Below are positions 12,210 to 25,940 of a stretch of DNA of 64,000 nucleotides, piece after piece; the stretch's first letter is position 1, and every line of letters begins with the position of its first letter. The notes beneath the pieces were generated by a model, which saw only the letters and a program-made list of their open reading frames with translations, did no database searches and was not told the origin of the DNA. The position numbers were made by a program, and so were the translations under genes. The stretch is taken from assembly GCF_000346465.2 (NCBI RefSeq), contig NC_034012.1, forward strand, positions 20,603,567 through 20,667,566. The letters are read 5' to 3'. This stretch comes from Prunus persica. Its lineage: Eukaryota; Streptophyta; Magnoliopsida; Rosales; Rosaceae.

Positions 12210-12870
12210 GGGGAACCTCATAATATGGTGGGAGGAGTCATTTTGGGGCTTTTGAGTGAAATACAATTTCTACAACTAGGCAATACACCAACCACTACAT
12301 TTCCGAACGAACTTCGTACGAACCTAAATTGTGCAACTTCATGGACCAATCGATATCGAATTGAGTCCGAAACTTGGGGAACATCATAATATTGTCGAAG
12401 GAGTCATTTGGTGGGTTTTGTGAGAAATCCAATCTATAGAACTATGCAATACATCAACCACTCCATTTCATAACGAACTTTGTACGAACCTAAATTGTCC
12501 AATTTCATGGACCAATCGATTTTGGATTGGGTACAAAACTTGGGGAACATCATAATATGGTGGGAGGAGTCATTTGGGGGCTTTTGAGTGAAATCCAATT
12601 TCTACAACTAGGCAATACACCAACCACTACATTTCCGAACGAACTTCGTACGAACCTAAATTGTCCAACTTCATGGACCAAGCGATATCGAATTGAGTCC
12701 AAAACTTGGGGAACATCGTAATATTGTCGAAGGAGTCATTTGGTGGGTTTTGTGAGAAATCCAATCTCTATAACTTTGCAATACATCTACCACTCCATTT
12801 CATAACGAACTTCGTACGAACCTAAATTGTCCAATTTCGTGGACCAATCGATTTCGGATAGAGTCCAAAA
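12210..12870 (+). repeat. Tandem duplication of a two-monomer unit (332 bp)
   Basis: Two successive 332-bp units share rare variants absent from the neighbours: 'ctttgagtga' replaced by 'gggcttttgag', 'atttctacaactaggc', 'cactacatttccgaacg' and 'ttgtcgaaggagtc'. They differ at a few positions only. The edges are approximate. Confidence 0.75.
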
Positions 12871-15800
12871 CTTGGGGAACATCATAATATGTTGGGAGGA
12901 GTCATTTCGTGGTTTTTGAGAAAAATCCAATCTCTATAACTATCCAACACACCAACCACTCCATTTCTGAATGAATTTCGTACGAACCTAAATTGCCCAA
13001 TTTCATGGACCAATCGATTTCGGATTGTGTACAAAACTTGGGGAACATCATAATATGGTGGGAGGAGTCATTTGGTGGGTTTTGAGTGAAATCCAATCTC
13101 TAGAACTATGTAATACATCAACCACTCCATTTCATAACGAACTTCGTATCAACCTGAATTGTCCAATTTCATGGACCAATCGATATCGGATTGAGTACAA
13201 AACTTGAGGAACATCATAATATGGTGGGAGGAGTCATTTGGTGACTTTTGAGTGAAATCCAATGGCTTAAACAATGCAATACACCAACCACTCCATTTCA
13301 TAACGAACTTCGTACGAACCTGAATTGTCCAATTTCATGGACCAATCGATATCGGATAGAGTCCAAAACTTGGGGAACATCATAATATGATGGGAGGAGT
13401 CATTTGGTGAGTTTTGAGTGAAATCCAAATTCCAAAACTTTGCAATGCACCAACCACTTCGTTTCAGAACGAACTTCGTACGAACCTGAATTGTGCAATT
13501 TCACGAACCGATCGATATCAGATTGAGTGCAAAACTTGGGGCACATCATAATATATGGTTGGAGGAGTGATTTGGTGAGTTTTGAATGATATCCAATGGC
13601 TGAAACTATGCAATACACCAACCACTCCATTTCACAACGAACTTCTAACGAACCTGAATTGTCCAATTTCATGGACCAATCGATATTGGATTGAGTCCAA
13701 AACTTGGGGAACATCATAATATGATTGGAGGAGTCATTTGGTGGGTTCTGAGTGTAATCCAATGGCTAAAACTATGCAATACACCACCCACACCATTTCA
13801 TAACGAACTTCGTACGAACCTAAATTGTCCAATTTCACGGACCAATCGACATCGGATTGAGTCCAAAACTTGGGGAACATCATAATCTGGTGGGAGGAGT
13901 CAGTTGGTGGATTTTGAGTGAAATTCAATCTCTAGAACTATGCAATACACCAACCACAACATTTAAAAACGAAATTCGTACGAACCTGAACTGTCCAATT
14001 TCATGGACCAATCGATATCGGATTGAGTCCAAAACTTGGGGCACACCATAATATGGTGGGAGGAGTCATTTGGTGGGTTTTGAGTGGAATCCAGTCTCTA
14101 GAACCTCGGAATACACCAACCACAACATTTCGTGACGAACTTAGTACGAACCTAAATTGTCCAATTTCGTGGACCAATCGATACCGGATTGAGTCCAAAA
14201 CTTGGGAAACATCATAATATGGTGGGAGGAGTCATTTGGTGACTTTTGAGTGAAATCCAATGGCAAAAAGTACGCAATGCACCAACTACTCCATTTCGTA
14301 ATGAACTTCGTATGAACCTGAATTCTCCAGTTTCATGGACCAATCGATATTGGATTGAGTCCACAACTTGGGGAACATCTTAATATGGTGGGAGGAGTCA
14401 ATTGGTGACTCTTGAGTGAAATCCAATGGCTAAAACTATGCAATACACCAACCACTCTATTTCATAACGAACTTCGTACGAACCTGAATTGTGAAATTTC
14501 ATAGACCAATCCAAAACTTGAGGAACATCATAATATGATGGGAGGAGTCATTTGGTGGGTTCTGAGTGAAATCCAATGGCAACAACTATGCAATGCACCT
14601 ACCACTCCATTTCATAACGAACTTCGTACAAACTTGAATTGTCCAAATTCACGGACCAATCGACATCGGATTGAGTACAAAACTTGGAGAACATCATAAT
14701 ATGGTGGGAGGAATCATTTGGAGGGTTTTGAGTGAAATCTAATCTCGACAACTGTGCAATACACCAACCACTCCATTTCATAACGAACTTCGTACGAACC
14801 TAAATTGTCCAATTTCATGGACCAATCGATATCGGATTGAGACCAAAACTTGCCGAACATCATAATATGATGGGAGAAGTCATTTGGTGGGTTCTTTGTG
14901 AAATCCACTGGCTACAACTATGCAATACACCAACCACTCCATTTCATAACGAACATCGTACGAACCTGAATTGTCCAATTTCGTTGGCCAATCGATATTG
15001 AATTTAGTCCAAAACTTGGGGAACATCGTAATTTGGTGGAAGGAGTCATAGGAGTCATTCGGTGGGTTTTGAGTGAAATCCAATGGCTAATACTTTGAAA
15101 TATACAAACCACTCCATTTCATAACGAACTTTGTACGAACCTAAATTGTCCAATTTCATGGACCAATCGATATCGGATTGAGTCCAAAACTTGGGGAACA
15201 TCAAAATATGATGGGAAAAGTCATTTGGTGGGTTCTTTGTGAAATCCAATGGCTAGAACTATGCAATACACCAACTACTCCATTTCATAACGAACTTCTT
15301 ACGAACCTGAATTGTCCAATTTCGTGGACCAATCGATATCGGATTGAGTCCAAAACTTGGGGAACACCATAATATGGTGGGAGGAGTCATTTGTTGGGTT
15401 TTGAGTGAAATCCAATCTCTAGAACTATGCAATACACCAACCACTCCATTTCAGAACGAACTTCGTACGGACCTAAATTGTCCTATTTAGTAGACCAATC
15501 GATATCGGACTGAGTCCAAAACTTGGGGAACATCATAATATGGTGGGAGGAGTCATTTGGTGAGTTTTGAGCGAAATCCAATCTCTACAACTATGCAATA
15601 CACCAACCACTCCACTTTTGAACGAAACTTCGTAAGAACCTGAATTGTCCGAATTCATGGACCAATCGATATCGGATTGAGTACAAAACTTGGGGAACAA
15701 CATAATATGATGGGAGGAGTCATTTGGTGACTTTTGAGTGAAATCCAATGGCAAAAACTATACAACACATCAACCACTCCATTTCATAACGAACTTCGTA

Positions 15801-17545
15801 CGAAATTGAATTGTCCAATTTCATAGACCAATCGATATTGGATTGAGTCCAAAACTTGGGGAACATAATATGATGGGTTGGAGTCATTTGGTGAGTTTTA
15901 AATGAAATCCAATGGCTAAAACCATGCAATACACCACCCACTCCATTTCATAACGAACTTCGTACGAACCTGAATTCTCCAATTTCATGGACCAATCGAT
16001 ATCGAATTGAGTCCAAAACTTGGGGAACATCATAATATGGTGGGAGCAGTCATTTGGCGGGTTATGAGTGAAGTCCAATCTCTAGAACTATGCAATACAC
16101 CAACCACTCCGTTTCAGTACGAACTTCGTACGAACCTGAATTGTCCGATTTTATGGACCAATCGATGTTGGATTGTGTACAAAACTTGGGGAACATCATA
16201 ATAGGATGGGAGGAGTCATTTTGTGAGTTTTGCGTAAAATCCAGTGGTTAAAACTACACAATACACCACCCACTCCATTTCATAGCGAACTTCGTACGAA
16301 CCTGAATTGTCCAATTTCGTGGACCAATCAATATCGGATTGAATCCAAAACTTGGGGAACGTCATAACATGGTGGAAGGACTCATTTGGTTTGTTTTGAG
16401 TGAGATCCAATCTCTAGAACTATACAATACATCAACCACTCCATTTCAGAGCGAACTTCAAACGAACCTGAATTGCCCAATTTCCTGGACCAATCGATTT
16501 CGAATTGAGTTCAAAACTTGGGGAACATCATAATGTTCTAGGAGTAATCATTTTGTGAGTTTTGAGTGAAATCCAATGGGCTAAAACAATGCAGTACACC
16601 AACCACCCCATTTCAGAACAAACTTCTTACGAACATGAATTGTCTGATTTGATGGACCAGTCGATATCGGATTGAGTCCAAAACCCGGGGAATATCATAA
16701 TATAGTGGGAGGAGTCGTTTAGTTGGTTTTGAGTAAAATCTACTCTCTAGAGCAATACAATACAACAACCACTCCATTTCAAAACGAACTTCGTACGAAC
16801 CTCAATTTCCCAATTTTGTGAACCAATCGATATCGAATTGAGGACAAATCTTGGGGAACATCATAATATAGTGGGAGGAGTCATTTGGTGGGTTTTGAGT
16901 GAAATCCAATCTCTAGAACTATGCAATACACCAACCACTCCATTACAGAAAGAACTTCGTACGAACCTCAATTGTCCAATTTCATGGACCAATCGATATC
17001 GGATTGAGTCGAAAACTTGGGAAACACCATAATATGGTGGGAGGAGTCATTTGGTGGGTTATGAGTGAAGTCCAATCTCTAGAACTATGCAATACACCAA
17101 CCACTCCATTTCATAACGAACTTCTTACGAACCGGAATTGTCCAATTTCATGGACCAATCGATATCGGATTGGGTCCAAAACTTGGGGAACATCATAATA
17201 TGGTGGGAGGAGTCATTTGGTGGGTTTTGAGTGAAATCCAATCTCCGCAACTATGCAATTCACCGACAACTCCGTTTAAGAACGAACTTCGTACGAACAT
17301 GAATTGTCCAATTTCATGGACCAATCGATATCGGATTGAGTCCAAAACTTGGGGAACATCGTAATATGGTCGGAGGAGTCATTTTTGGGTTTTGAGTGAA
17401 ATCCAATCTCCAGAACTATGCAATATACCAACCACTCCATTTCATAACGAACTTCGTACGAACCAGAATTGTCCAATTTCGTGGACCAATCGATATCGGA
17501 TTGAGTCCAAAACACGGGGAACGTTATAATATCGTGGGAGGAGTC

Positions 17546-18671
17546 TGATAGGATTTTTAGTACTTGTGCAAACAGTGTTAAAATCACATAAAATACTTGC
17601 AAGAATACAAGGCTATTGTAATATAGATGCTCATGCAAGGTCGTTTTCCTCAAGGACTAATTAGCAATTTATGTAAAAACAAATTCCAAATAACTACTTA
17701 AAATAAAAAGTCAAGAAAGATGATTATGAATTTGGTTGATTCTAAAAACAAATACGATTGAAGGAAAGAGTTTTGAATATCAATTTATAAAAGCACTAGG
17801 GTTTCACCATCACCTAGCAATCCTATGAACTTTTACCAATTACTTATGATTTGCACATGCCACTTTGAAGGTTAGGTTTTCCTAATGTATATTCTACTTG
17901 GAACCTCCAACACAGAACGTATATCTAACATGCAACCCGTCCGGACGTTCGGATCAAATCTGAACATGAAAGATGCATTAAGTTTTGTGAAAACCCTTTG
18001 AAAAACCATGCAACCCTTAAGACGTGGTATTCATCTTAAGTGAAATTACAATTATTAATCACAAGAAGCTAGCATCAATTTCAGGGAACCTTCCGACCAA
18101 AATTGCATCCAATTACTTTTCTAAAGATCCTAATGGTGATCAGGCATTAAGACAGTTAGATAGTTTAAAACAGTGATTAACAATTCAAGTAGGCATGCAC
18201 TCATCATAAGCAATTAAATAAAAATCACATATTCATGCTAAGGTTCAAGGCTTCACCCTAGCAAAAGAAATTTAGTTACGCATACTCATAATTGAAATCC
18301 AAGAAAATATCATTAAGAAGAAAAGAACGAAAACACCTGAAAGTTGTGAAAACCCAAAACCCTAGCAATTGCTCTCCACAATGCAAAGTTCAAAAGTGAA
18401 AAGGGAGTCCTAAATTCCTTGTGAGAAAGAGCTTAAATACCCCTTAAAACCTAGCTGCCAATGTACAGCTTTTCTATCACCACAAGGAATCTAATTAAAA
18501 TAAATTAATACTAGGAAATAAAGTCCAAATTGGAATAGGAGAATCTGCCCAAAATCTGCCCAGCCACGTTTTGGCCCCAAATCTCCTCAAAATCTGGCCC
18601 AAGATAGCTTGTTTTAAAGATAAAAATGTTCTGAACACTTCTCTAGAAGGCCACGAACCCATCCGAGGTCA
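17546..18671 (-). mobile_element. Unassigned LTR-like insert, minus strand
   Basis: About 1.13 kb of non-satellite, AT-rich DNA. On the minus strand it starts TGACCTCGG and ends CCTATCA, so it has TG...CA ends like an LTR. It carries a TATA-like TATTTAA (18433-18439, minus strand) followed by a pyrimidine-richer leader, and ends with 'aggaaaacgaccttgcatgag', like the ends of gypsy LTRs. No 5-bp duplication is found (GAGTC on the left, TGAAC on the right), and the satellite phase jumps by several tens of bases across it, so the right edge has probably been lost or recombined. No reading frame of note. It could also be another kind of non-coding element; family not recognised. Confidence 0.55.
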
Positions 18672-20515
18672 TGAACCCACCCACTCCATTTCATATCGAA
18701 GTTCGTACGAACCTAAATTGCCCAATTTCATGGACCAATCGATATCGGATTGTGTCAAAAACATGGGGTACATCATAATATGGTGGGAGGAGTCATTTGG
18801 TGGGTTTTGAGTGAAATCCAATCTCCGCAACTATCCAATTCACCGACAACTCCGTTTAAGAACGAAATTCGTACGAACCTGAATTGTCCAATTTCAGGGA
18901 ACAATCGATACCAGATTGAGTCCAAAACTTGGGGAACATCATAATATGGTTGGAGGAGTCATTTGGTGGGTTTTGAGTGAAATCCAATCTCTAGAACTAT
19001 GCAATACACAAACCACTCCATTTCATAATGAACTTTGTACGGAACTGAATTGTCCAGTTTCTTTTACCAATCGATATCGGATAGAGTCCAAAACTTGGGG
19101 AACATCATAATACGGTGGGAGGAGTCATTTGGTGGGTTTTCAGTGAAGTCCAGTTTCTAGAACTATGCAATACGCCAATCACTCCATTTCATAACGAACT
19201 TCGTACAAACCTGAATTGTCCAATTTCATGGACCAATCGATCTCGGATTGTGTCCAAAACATGGGGAACATCATAATATGGTGGAAGGAGTTATTTTGGT
19301 GACTTTTGAGTGAAAACCAATTGCTAAAACTATGCAATACACCACCCACTCCATTTCATAACGAACTTCGTACGAACATGAATTATCCAATTTCATGGAC
19401 CAATCGATATCGGATTGAGTCCAAAACTTGGGGAACATCATAATATGATGGGTGATGTCATTTGGTGGGTTTGAGTGAAATCCAATCTCTACAACTATGC
19501 AATACACCAACCACTGTATTTTAGAATGAACCTCGTACGACCATAAATTGTCCAATTTCATGGACCAATCGATATCGGATAGAGTCCAAAACTTGTGCAA
19601 CACAATAATATGATGGGTGGAGTCGTTTGGTGAGTTTTGAATGGAATCCAATCTCTAGAACTATGCAATACACCAGCCACTCCATTTCATAACGAACTTC
19701 GTAAGAACCTAAATTTTCCAATTTCATGGACCAATCGATATCGGATTGTGTCCAAAACTTGGGGAACATCAGAATACGGTAGGAGGAGTCGTTTGGTGGG
19801 TTTTGAGTGAAATCCAATCTCTAGACCTATGCAACACACCAACCACTCCATTTCATAACGAACTTCGTCCAAACCTGAATTGTCCAATTGCCGGGACCAA
19901 TCGATATTGGATTAAGTCCAAAACTTGGGGAACATCATAATATGGTGGGAGCAGTCATTTGGTGGGTTTTGAGTGAAATCCAATCTCTAGAAGTATGCAA
20001 TACACCAACCACCACATTTTATACCGAACTTCGTACGAACCTGAATTGTCCAATTTCATGGACCAATCGATATCGGATTGAGTCCAGAACTTGGGGAACA
20101 TCATAATATGGTTGGAGGAGTCATTTGGTGAATTTTGAGGGAAATCCAATCTCTAGGCAATACACCAACCACTCCATTTCAGAACGAACTTCGTACAAAT
20201 TTAAAATGTCCAATTTCATGGACCAATCGATATCGGATTGAGTCCAAAAGTTTGGGAACATCATAATATGGTGGGAGGAGTCATTTGGTGGTTTTGAGTG
20301 AAATCCAATGGCTAAAAGTATGCAATACACCAACCACTCCATTTCAGAATGAACTTTGTACGAACCTAAATTGTCCAATTTCATGGACCAATCGACATCG
20401 TATTGAGTCCAAAACTTGGGGAACATCAAAATATGGTGGGAGGAGTCATTTGGTGGGTTGTGAGTGAAATTCAATCTCGAGAACTATGCAATATACCAAC
20501 CACTCCATGTCAGAA

Positions 20516-21178
20516 CGAATTTCGTACGAACCTAAACTGTCCAAATTCGTGGACCAATCGATATCGGATTGAGTCGAAAACTTTTGGAACATCATAATAT
20601 GGTGGGAGGAGTCATTTGGTGGGTTTTGAGTGAAATCCAATCTCTACAACTATGCAATACACCAACAACTCCATTTCATAACGAAGTTCGTATGAACCTG
20701 AATTGTCCAATTTCGTGTACCAATCGATATCTAATTGAGTCCAAAACTTGGGGAACATCATAATATGGTGGGAGGAGTCTTTTGTTGAGTTTTGAGTGAA
20801 ATCTAATCTCTAGAACTATGCAATACACCAACCACTCCATTTCAGAACGAATTTCGTACGAACCTAAACTGTCCAAATTCGTGGACCAATCGATATCGGA
20901 TTGAGTCGAAAACTTTTGGAACATCATAATATGGTGGGAGGAGTCATTTGGTGGGTTTTGAGTGAAATCCAATCTCTACAACTATGCAATACACCAACAA
21001 CTCCATTTCATAACGAAGTTCGTATGAACCTGAATTGTCCAATTTCGTGTACCAATCGATATCTAATTGAGTCCAAAACTTGGGGAACATCATAATATGG
21101 TGGGAGGAGTCTTTTGTTGAGTTTTGAGTGAAATCTAATCTCTAGAACTATGCAATACACCAACCACTCCATTTCAGA
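20516..21178 (+). repeat. Tandem duplication of a two-monomer unit (332 bp)
   Basis: The segment from 'cagaacgaatttcg' (about 20516) is repeated 332 bp later without differences that I can see, including the private variants 'aacttttggaacatc', 'gaagttcgtatg', 'cgatatctaattg' and 'gtcttttgttgag'. The identity marks a very recent unequal exchange or copy event. Confidence 0.85.
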
Positions 21179-24100
21179 ACGAACTTCGTACGAACCTAAA
21201 TTGTCCAAGTTCATGGACCAATCAATATCGGATTTAGTCCAGAACATGTGGAACATCATAATATGGTGGGAGGAGACATTTGGTGGGTTTTGAGAGAAAT
21301 CCAGTCAATACAACTATGCAATACACCAACAACTCCATTTCATAACGAACTTCGTCCGAACCTGAATTGCCCAATTTCATGGACCAGTTGATATCGGATT
21401 AAGTCCAAAACTTGGGGAACGTCATAATATGGTGGGAGGAGTCATTTGGTGGGTTTTGAGTGAAATCTAATCCCTAGAACTATGCAATACACCAACAACT
21501 CAATTTCATAACGAACTTTGTACGAACCTGAATTGTCCAATTTCATGGACCAATTGATATCGGATTGAGTCCAAAACTTGGGGAACATCATCATATGACC
21601 GGACAAGTCATTTGGTGGGTTCTGAGTGAAATCCAATGGCCACAACTATGCAACACACCAACCACCCTATTTCATAATGAACTTCGTACGAACCTGAATT
21701 GTCTAATTTCATTGACCAATCGATATCAGATTGAGTCCAAAACTTGGGGAACCTCGTAATATGGTGGGAGGAGTATTTGGTGTGATTTGAGTGAAATGCA
21801 ATTTCTAGAAATATGAAATACACCAACCGCTCCATTTCAGAACGAACGTCGTACAAACCTGAATTGTCCAATTTCATGGACCAATCGATATCGGATTGAG
21901 TCCAAAACTTGGGGAACATCAAAATATGGTGGGAGGCGTCATTTGGTGAGTTTTGAGTGAAATCCAATCTCTACAACTATGCACTACACCAACAACTCCA
22001 TTCCATAACGAACTTCATACGAACCTGAATTGTCCAATTTCATGGACCAATCGATATCAGATTGAGTCCAAAACTTGGGGAACACCATAATATGGTGGGA
22101 GGAGTCATTTGCTGGGTTTTGAGTGAAACCCAATCACTACAACTATGCCATACCCCAACCACTCCATTTCATAACGAACTTCGTATGAACCTGAATTGCC
22201 CAGATTCATGGACCAATCGATATCGGATTCAGTCCAAAACTTGGGGAACATCATAATATGGTGGAAAGAGTCATTTGGTGGGTTTTGAGTGAAATCCAAT
22301 CTCTACAACTATGCAGTACACCAAGAACTCCATTTCATAACGAACTTCGTACGGACCTCAATTGTCCAATTTCATGGACCAATCGATATCGGATTGAGTC
22401 CAAAACATGGGGAACATCATAATATGGTGGGAAGAGTTATTTGGTGGGTTTTGAGTGAAATCCAATCTCTAGAACTATGCAATACACCAACTACTCCATT
22501 TCATAACGACCTTCGTGCGAACCTGAATTGCCCAGATTCATGGACCAATCGATATCGGATTAAGTCCAAAACTTCGGGAACATCATAATATCGTGGGAAG
22601 AGTCATTTGGTGGGTTTTGAGTGAAATCCAATCTCTACAACTATGCAATACACCAACCACTGCATTTCATAACGAACTTAGTACGAACCTGAATTGTCCA
22701 ATTTCATGGACCAATCGATATCGGATTGAGTCCAAAACTTGGCGAACATCATAATATAGTGGGAGGAGTCATTTGGTGAGTTCTGAGTGAAATTCAATCT
22801 CTACAACTATGCAATACACGAACCACTCCATTTCATAACGAACTTTGTACGAAGCTGAATTGTCCAATTGCATGGACCAATCGATATCGGATTGAGTCCA
22901 AAACTTGGGGAACATCATAATATGGTGGGAGGAGTAATTTGCTGGGTTTTGAGTGAAATCAAATCACTAGAACTATGCAATACACCAACCACTTCATTTC
23001 AGAACGAACTTCGTAGGAACCAAAATTCTCCAATTTCATGAACCAATCGATATCGGATTGAGTCCAAAACTTAGGGAACATCATAATATGGTGGGAGGAG
23101 TCATTTGGTGAGTTTTGAGTGAAATCCAGTCTCTACAACTATGCAATACACCAACCACTCCATTTCATAACGGACTTCGGACGAAACTGAATTGTCCAAT
23201 TTCAAGGACCAATCGATATCAGATTGAGTCCAAAACTTGTGGAACATCATAATATGATGGGTGATGTCATTTGGTGGGTTTTGAGTAAAATTCAATCTCT
23301 ACAACTATGCAATACACCAACCACTCCATTTCATAACGAACTTCGCACGAACCTGAATTGTCCAATTTCATGGACCAATCGATATCGGATTGAGTCCAAA
23401 ATCTGGGGAACATCGTAATATGATGGGTGGAGTCGTTTGGTGAGTTTTGAATGAAATCCAATGGCTAAAACTATGCAATACACCAACCACTACATTTCAG
23501 AACAAACTTCGTACGAACCTTAATTGTCCAATTTCATTGACCAATCGATATCGGATTGAGTCCAAAACTTAGGGAACAACATAATGTGGTGGGAGGAGTC
23601 ATTTGGTAGGTGTTTAGTGAATTCCAATATCTAGAACTATGCAATACACCAACCACTTCATTGCAGAACGAACCTCTTACGAACCTAAAGTGTCCAATTT
23701 CGTGGACCAATCGATATCGGATTGAGTCCAAAACTTGGGGAACATCATAATATGGTGGGAAGAGTCATTTGGTGGGTTTTGAGTGAATTCCAATCTCTAG
23801 AACTATGCAATACACCAACCACTCCATTTCATAACGAATTTCGTACAAACCTGAATTGCCCAGATTCATGGACCAATCGACATCGGATTGCGTCCAAAAC
23901 TTGGGGAACATCATAATATGACGGGTGATGTCATTTGGTGGGTTTTGAGTGAAATCCAATCTCTACAACTATGCAATACACCAACCACTTCATTTTAGAA
24001 CGAACCTCGTACGAACATAAATTGTCCAATTTCATGGACCAATCGATATCGGAATGTGTCCAAAACTTGGGGAACATCATAATATGGTGGCAGGAGTCAT

Positions 24101-24476
24101 TTGGTGGGTTTTTAGTGAAATCCAATCTCTACAACTATGCAATACCCCAACCACTCCATTTCATAACGAACTTCGTACGAACCTGAATTGTCCAATTTCA
24201 TGGACCAATTGATATCGGATAGAGTCCAAAACTTGGGGAACATCATAATATGATGGGTGATGTCATTTGGTGGGTTTGAGTGAAATCCAATCTCTACAAC
24301 TATGCAATACATCAACCACTTCATTTTAGAATGAACCTCGTACGACCATAAATTGTCCAATTTCATGGACCAATCGATATCGGATAGAGTCCAAAACTTG
24401 TGCAACACAATAATATGATGGGTGGAGTCGTTTGGTGAGTTTTGAATGAAATCCAATCTCTAGAACTATGCAATAC

Positions 24477-24481
24477 ACCAG
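24477..24481. repeat. Target-site duplication ACCAG (left)
   Basis: It matches ACCAG at 34442-34446. Excision of one copy with the element restores 'caatacaccagccactcc', which is exactly the satellite text found at other monomers, for example near 19671. Confidence 0.95.
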
Positions 24482-25844
24482 TGATAACTCATATATTTAT
24501 ACATTTATACCATCCATTTCTAGTATATTTGTGATGTTTTTGAGTTAAACTTGTTGCGTTTTATCCTATTTTGTGTTAGTATGCAGTTGCATATACTTTA
24601 GGATCAAGTTGAAGGCAAAAGAAATGAAAACATGCCATTTTTGGAGCTGACCCTTATTCAAACGTGGAAACAAGTTTCGTGACCTGTTTTGAAGTCCAAA
24701 TAAAGAATCCAAGGCAAACCTGGCTTGTTTGAAGACTAAGAGCAGAATGGGAAAGCAATGGGGATTTCTAGCCTGATTTGGAGGTGCCAAATAAGGCAAA
24801 AACGTGCAAAATAAAGGCTGATTCGTTAGGGTATCTTTGGAACATCTTGCAGCCTTGTTTACCCTATAAAAACTTGCCTTTTAGCCACTTTTAAAACCCC
24901 TATTTATTTTGGACGAATTTCACAACCCTAGACTGACTTCTTGGTTATTCTCTCCTTTCATGTACACTAAAACCCTAGCCGTCCATAGATTTCCACCATC
25001 AGGACTCAGCGCAAGAGGTGGTTCTTGGAGAAGTTCAACATCAGAATTGGTTCAAGGGTTTCCTCTCATGAATTTATTTTCACTCATGTTGTTTATTTTT
25101 GTTTTAATCTCTTTGAACATGATGTGTAACTAAATTCATAGCTAGGGATTTCGATGTAGCCTTGCAACATTGATCCATGTTTCTAAGTTAAAGTATTCAA
25201 TTCATCAATCTGCTTCTTGTTTCATTCACTGAATCTATTGTTCAATTTGTTTGTCAATTTTAATGTTTGATCACCATTAGGGTTGCCTACAGATTATCTA
25301 GACAAGGTTATAGTAAACATCATGCTTAATCTTGGTAGACTTGTGAATGAATGAAGAGAATGCTATGCAAACATCATGCCGTGTGTTCTCTTTGGTTCTT
25401 TAATGTTTTCTTGTATGCTAATGACTCTTAACTTGGAACCAAAGTTGAACATTCCAATTAGGTTGCAGATTAGGTGAATTTGATCAAAACCACACATCAT
25501 ATGGCTGATCATATATTTGTAAAACGAACTCTGGAAACAGGTTGGTAGTTGAGTACGGTTTAATTTTATAAACATGGAATTAGTTTTGCAATGGTGAATT
25601 CGAAATCCCTAGTCTCATCCCTATTCTTTCTACATCAATATATTATTCACTACTACATTCTTCTTGCATTTTAAGTTATTTTTCATTTACAACACAAAAA
25701 CTACTTTCAAATTGTCACTTTCATTTTTAGTTAGGGTTCTTTCAAAACTAGTAATTTATAGAGGTCCAATCGGTCTCTGTGGTTCGACACCCTTACTTGT
25801 ACCATTATACTAACCATATATTGGCACTTGGAAGGAATATAACA
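24482..25844 (+). repeat. 5' LTR of the Athila-type element
   Basis: 1363 bp, TGATAACTC...ATAACA, in direct repetition with 33079-34441. It contains a TATA box at 24865 and possible AATAAA polyadenylation signals at about 24700 and 24810. The short open frames in it (for example on the minus strand at 24566-24799) also occur in the 3' LTR, simply because the LTRs are near-identical, and I do not regard them as genes. Confidence 0.95.
24865..24872 (+). promoter_or_regulatory. Putative LTR TATA box
   Basis: TATAAAAA follows 'cttgtttaccc'. It is identical in the 3' LTR at 33462-33469. In the third LTR copy at 63874 the first base is changed (CATAAAAA), so that copy has a weakened box. Confidence 0.6.
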
Positions 25845-25850
25845 AACTTT

Positions 25851-25868
25851 TGGCGCCGTTGCCGGGGA
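25851..25868 (+). other. Primer-binding site, tRNA-Asp type
   Basis: TGGCGCCGTTGCCGGGGA is the reverse complement of the 3' end of plant cytosolic tRNA-Asp(GUC) including CCA. It lies 6 bases after the LTR end. It primes minus-strand cDNA synthesis. Confidence 0.93.
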
Positions 25869-25940
25869 CTGATTTCAGTCTTCTATAATTGCTTGTTCTC
25901 AAACCCTAATTTCTTTTTATTTTTGTTTCTCAGGTAGTAT

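Larger units (their letters stand above)
5723..17545 (+). repeat. 166-bp satellite array, 11.8 kb
   Basis: About 71 tandem monomers, all in the plus orientation. A typical monomer holds, in order: 'tttggtgggttttgagtg', 'aaatccaat', a variable site reading ggctaaaac or tctctagaac/tctctacaac, 'accaaccactccatttc', the palindrome TTCGTACGAA, 'ttgtccaatttcatgg', a dyad around CGATATCG, and 'ggggaacatcataatatgg'. The first two monomers (to about 6000) belong to a divergent subfamily with 'acggaacg' and 'gagcccaaaacttggtcaac'. The part from 5723 to about 7000 has the same monomer order as 37560-38980. A two-monomer duplication lies near 12210-12870. No gene or RNA is seen in the block. Confidence 0.96.
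18672..24481 (+). repeat. 166-bp satellite array, 5.8 kb
   Basis: About 35 monomers in the plus orientation, mainly the tctctagaac/tctctacaac variant. The block includes a perfect-looking 332-bp duplication (20516-21178) and a unit with 'tgatgggtgatgtc', 'gaacctcgtacgaccataaattg' and 'cttgtgcaacacaataat' near 19447-19640 that recurs at 24252-24450 and 34714-34910. The block ends at the ACCAG target of the Athila-type element. No gene is seen. Confidence 0.95.

Noticed and set aside
5723..17545. A CRISPR-like array, because of regular repeats.
   Set aside because: There are no unique spacers; the whole 166-bp unit repeats, and the setting is a plant retrotransposon landscape.
25851..25868. 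A tRNA gene for Asp.
   Set aside because: Only the 18 bases complementary to the tRNA 3' end are present, in the primer-site position after the LTR.
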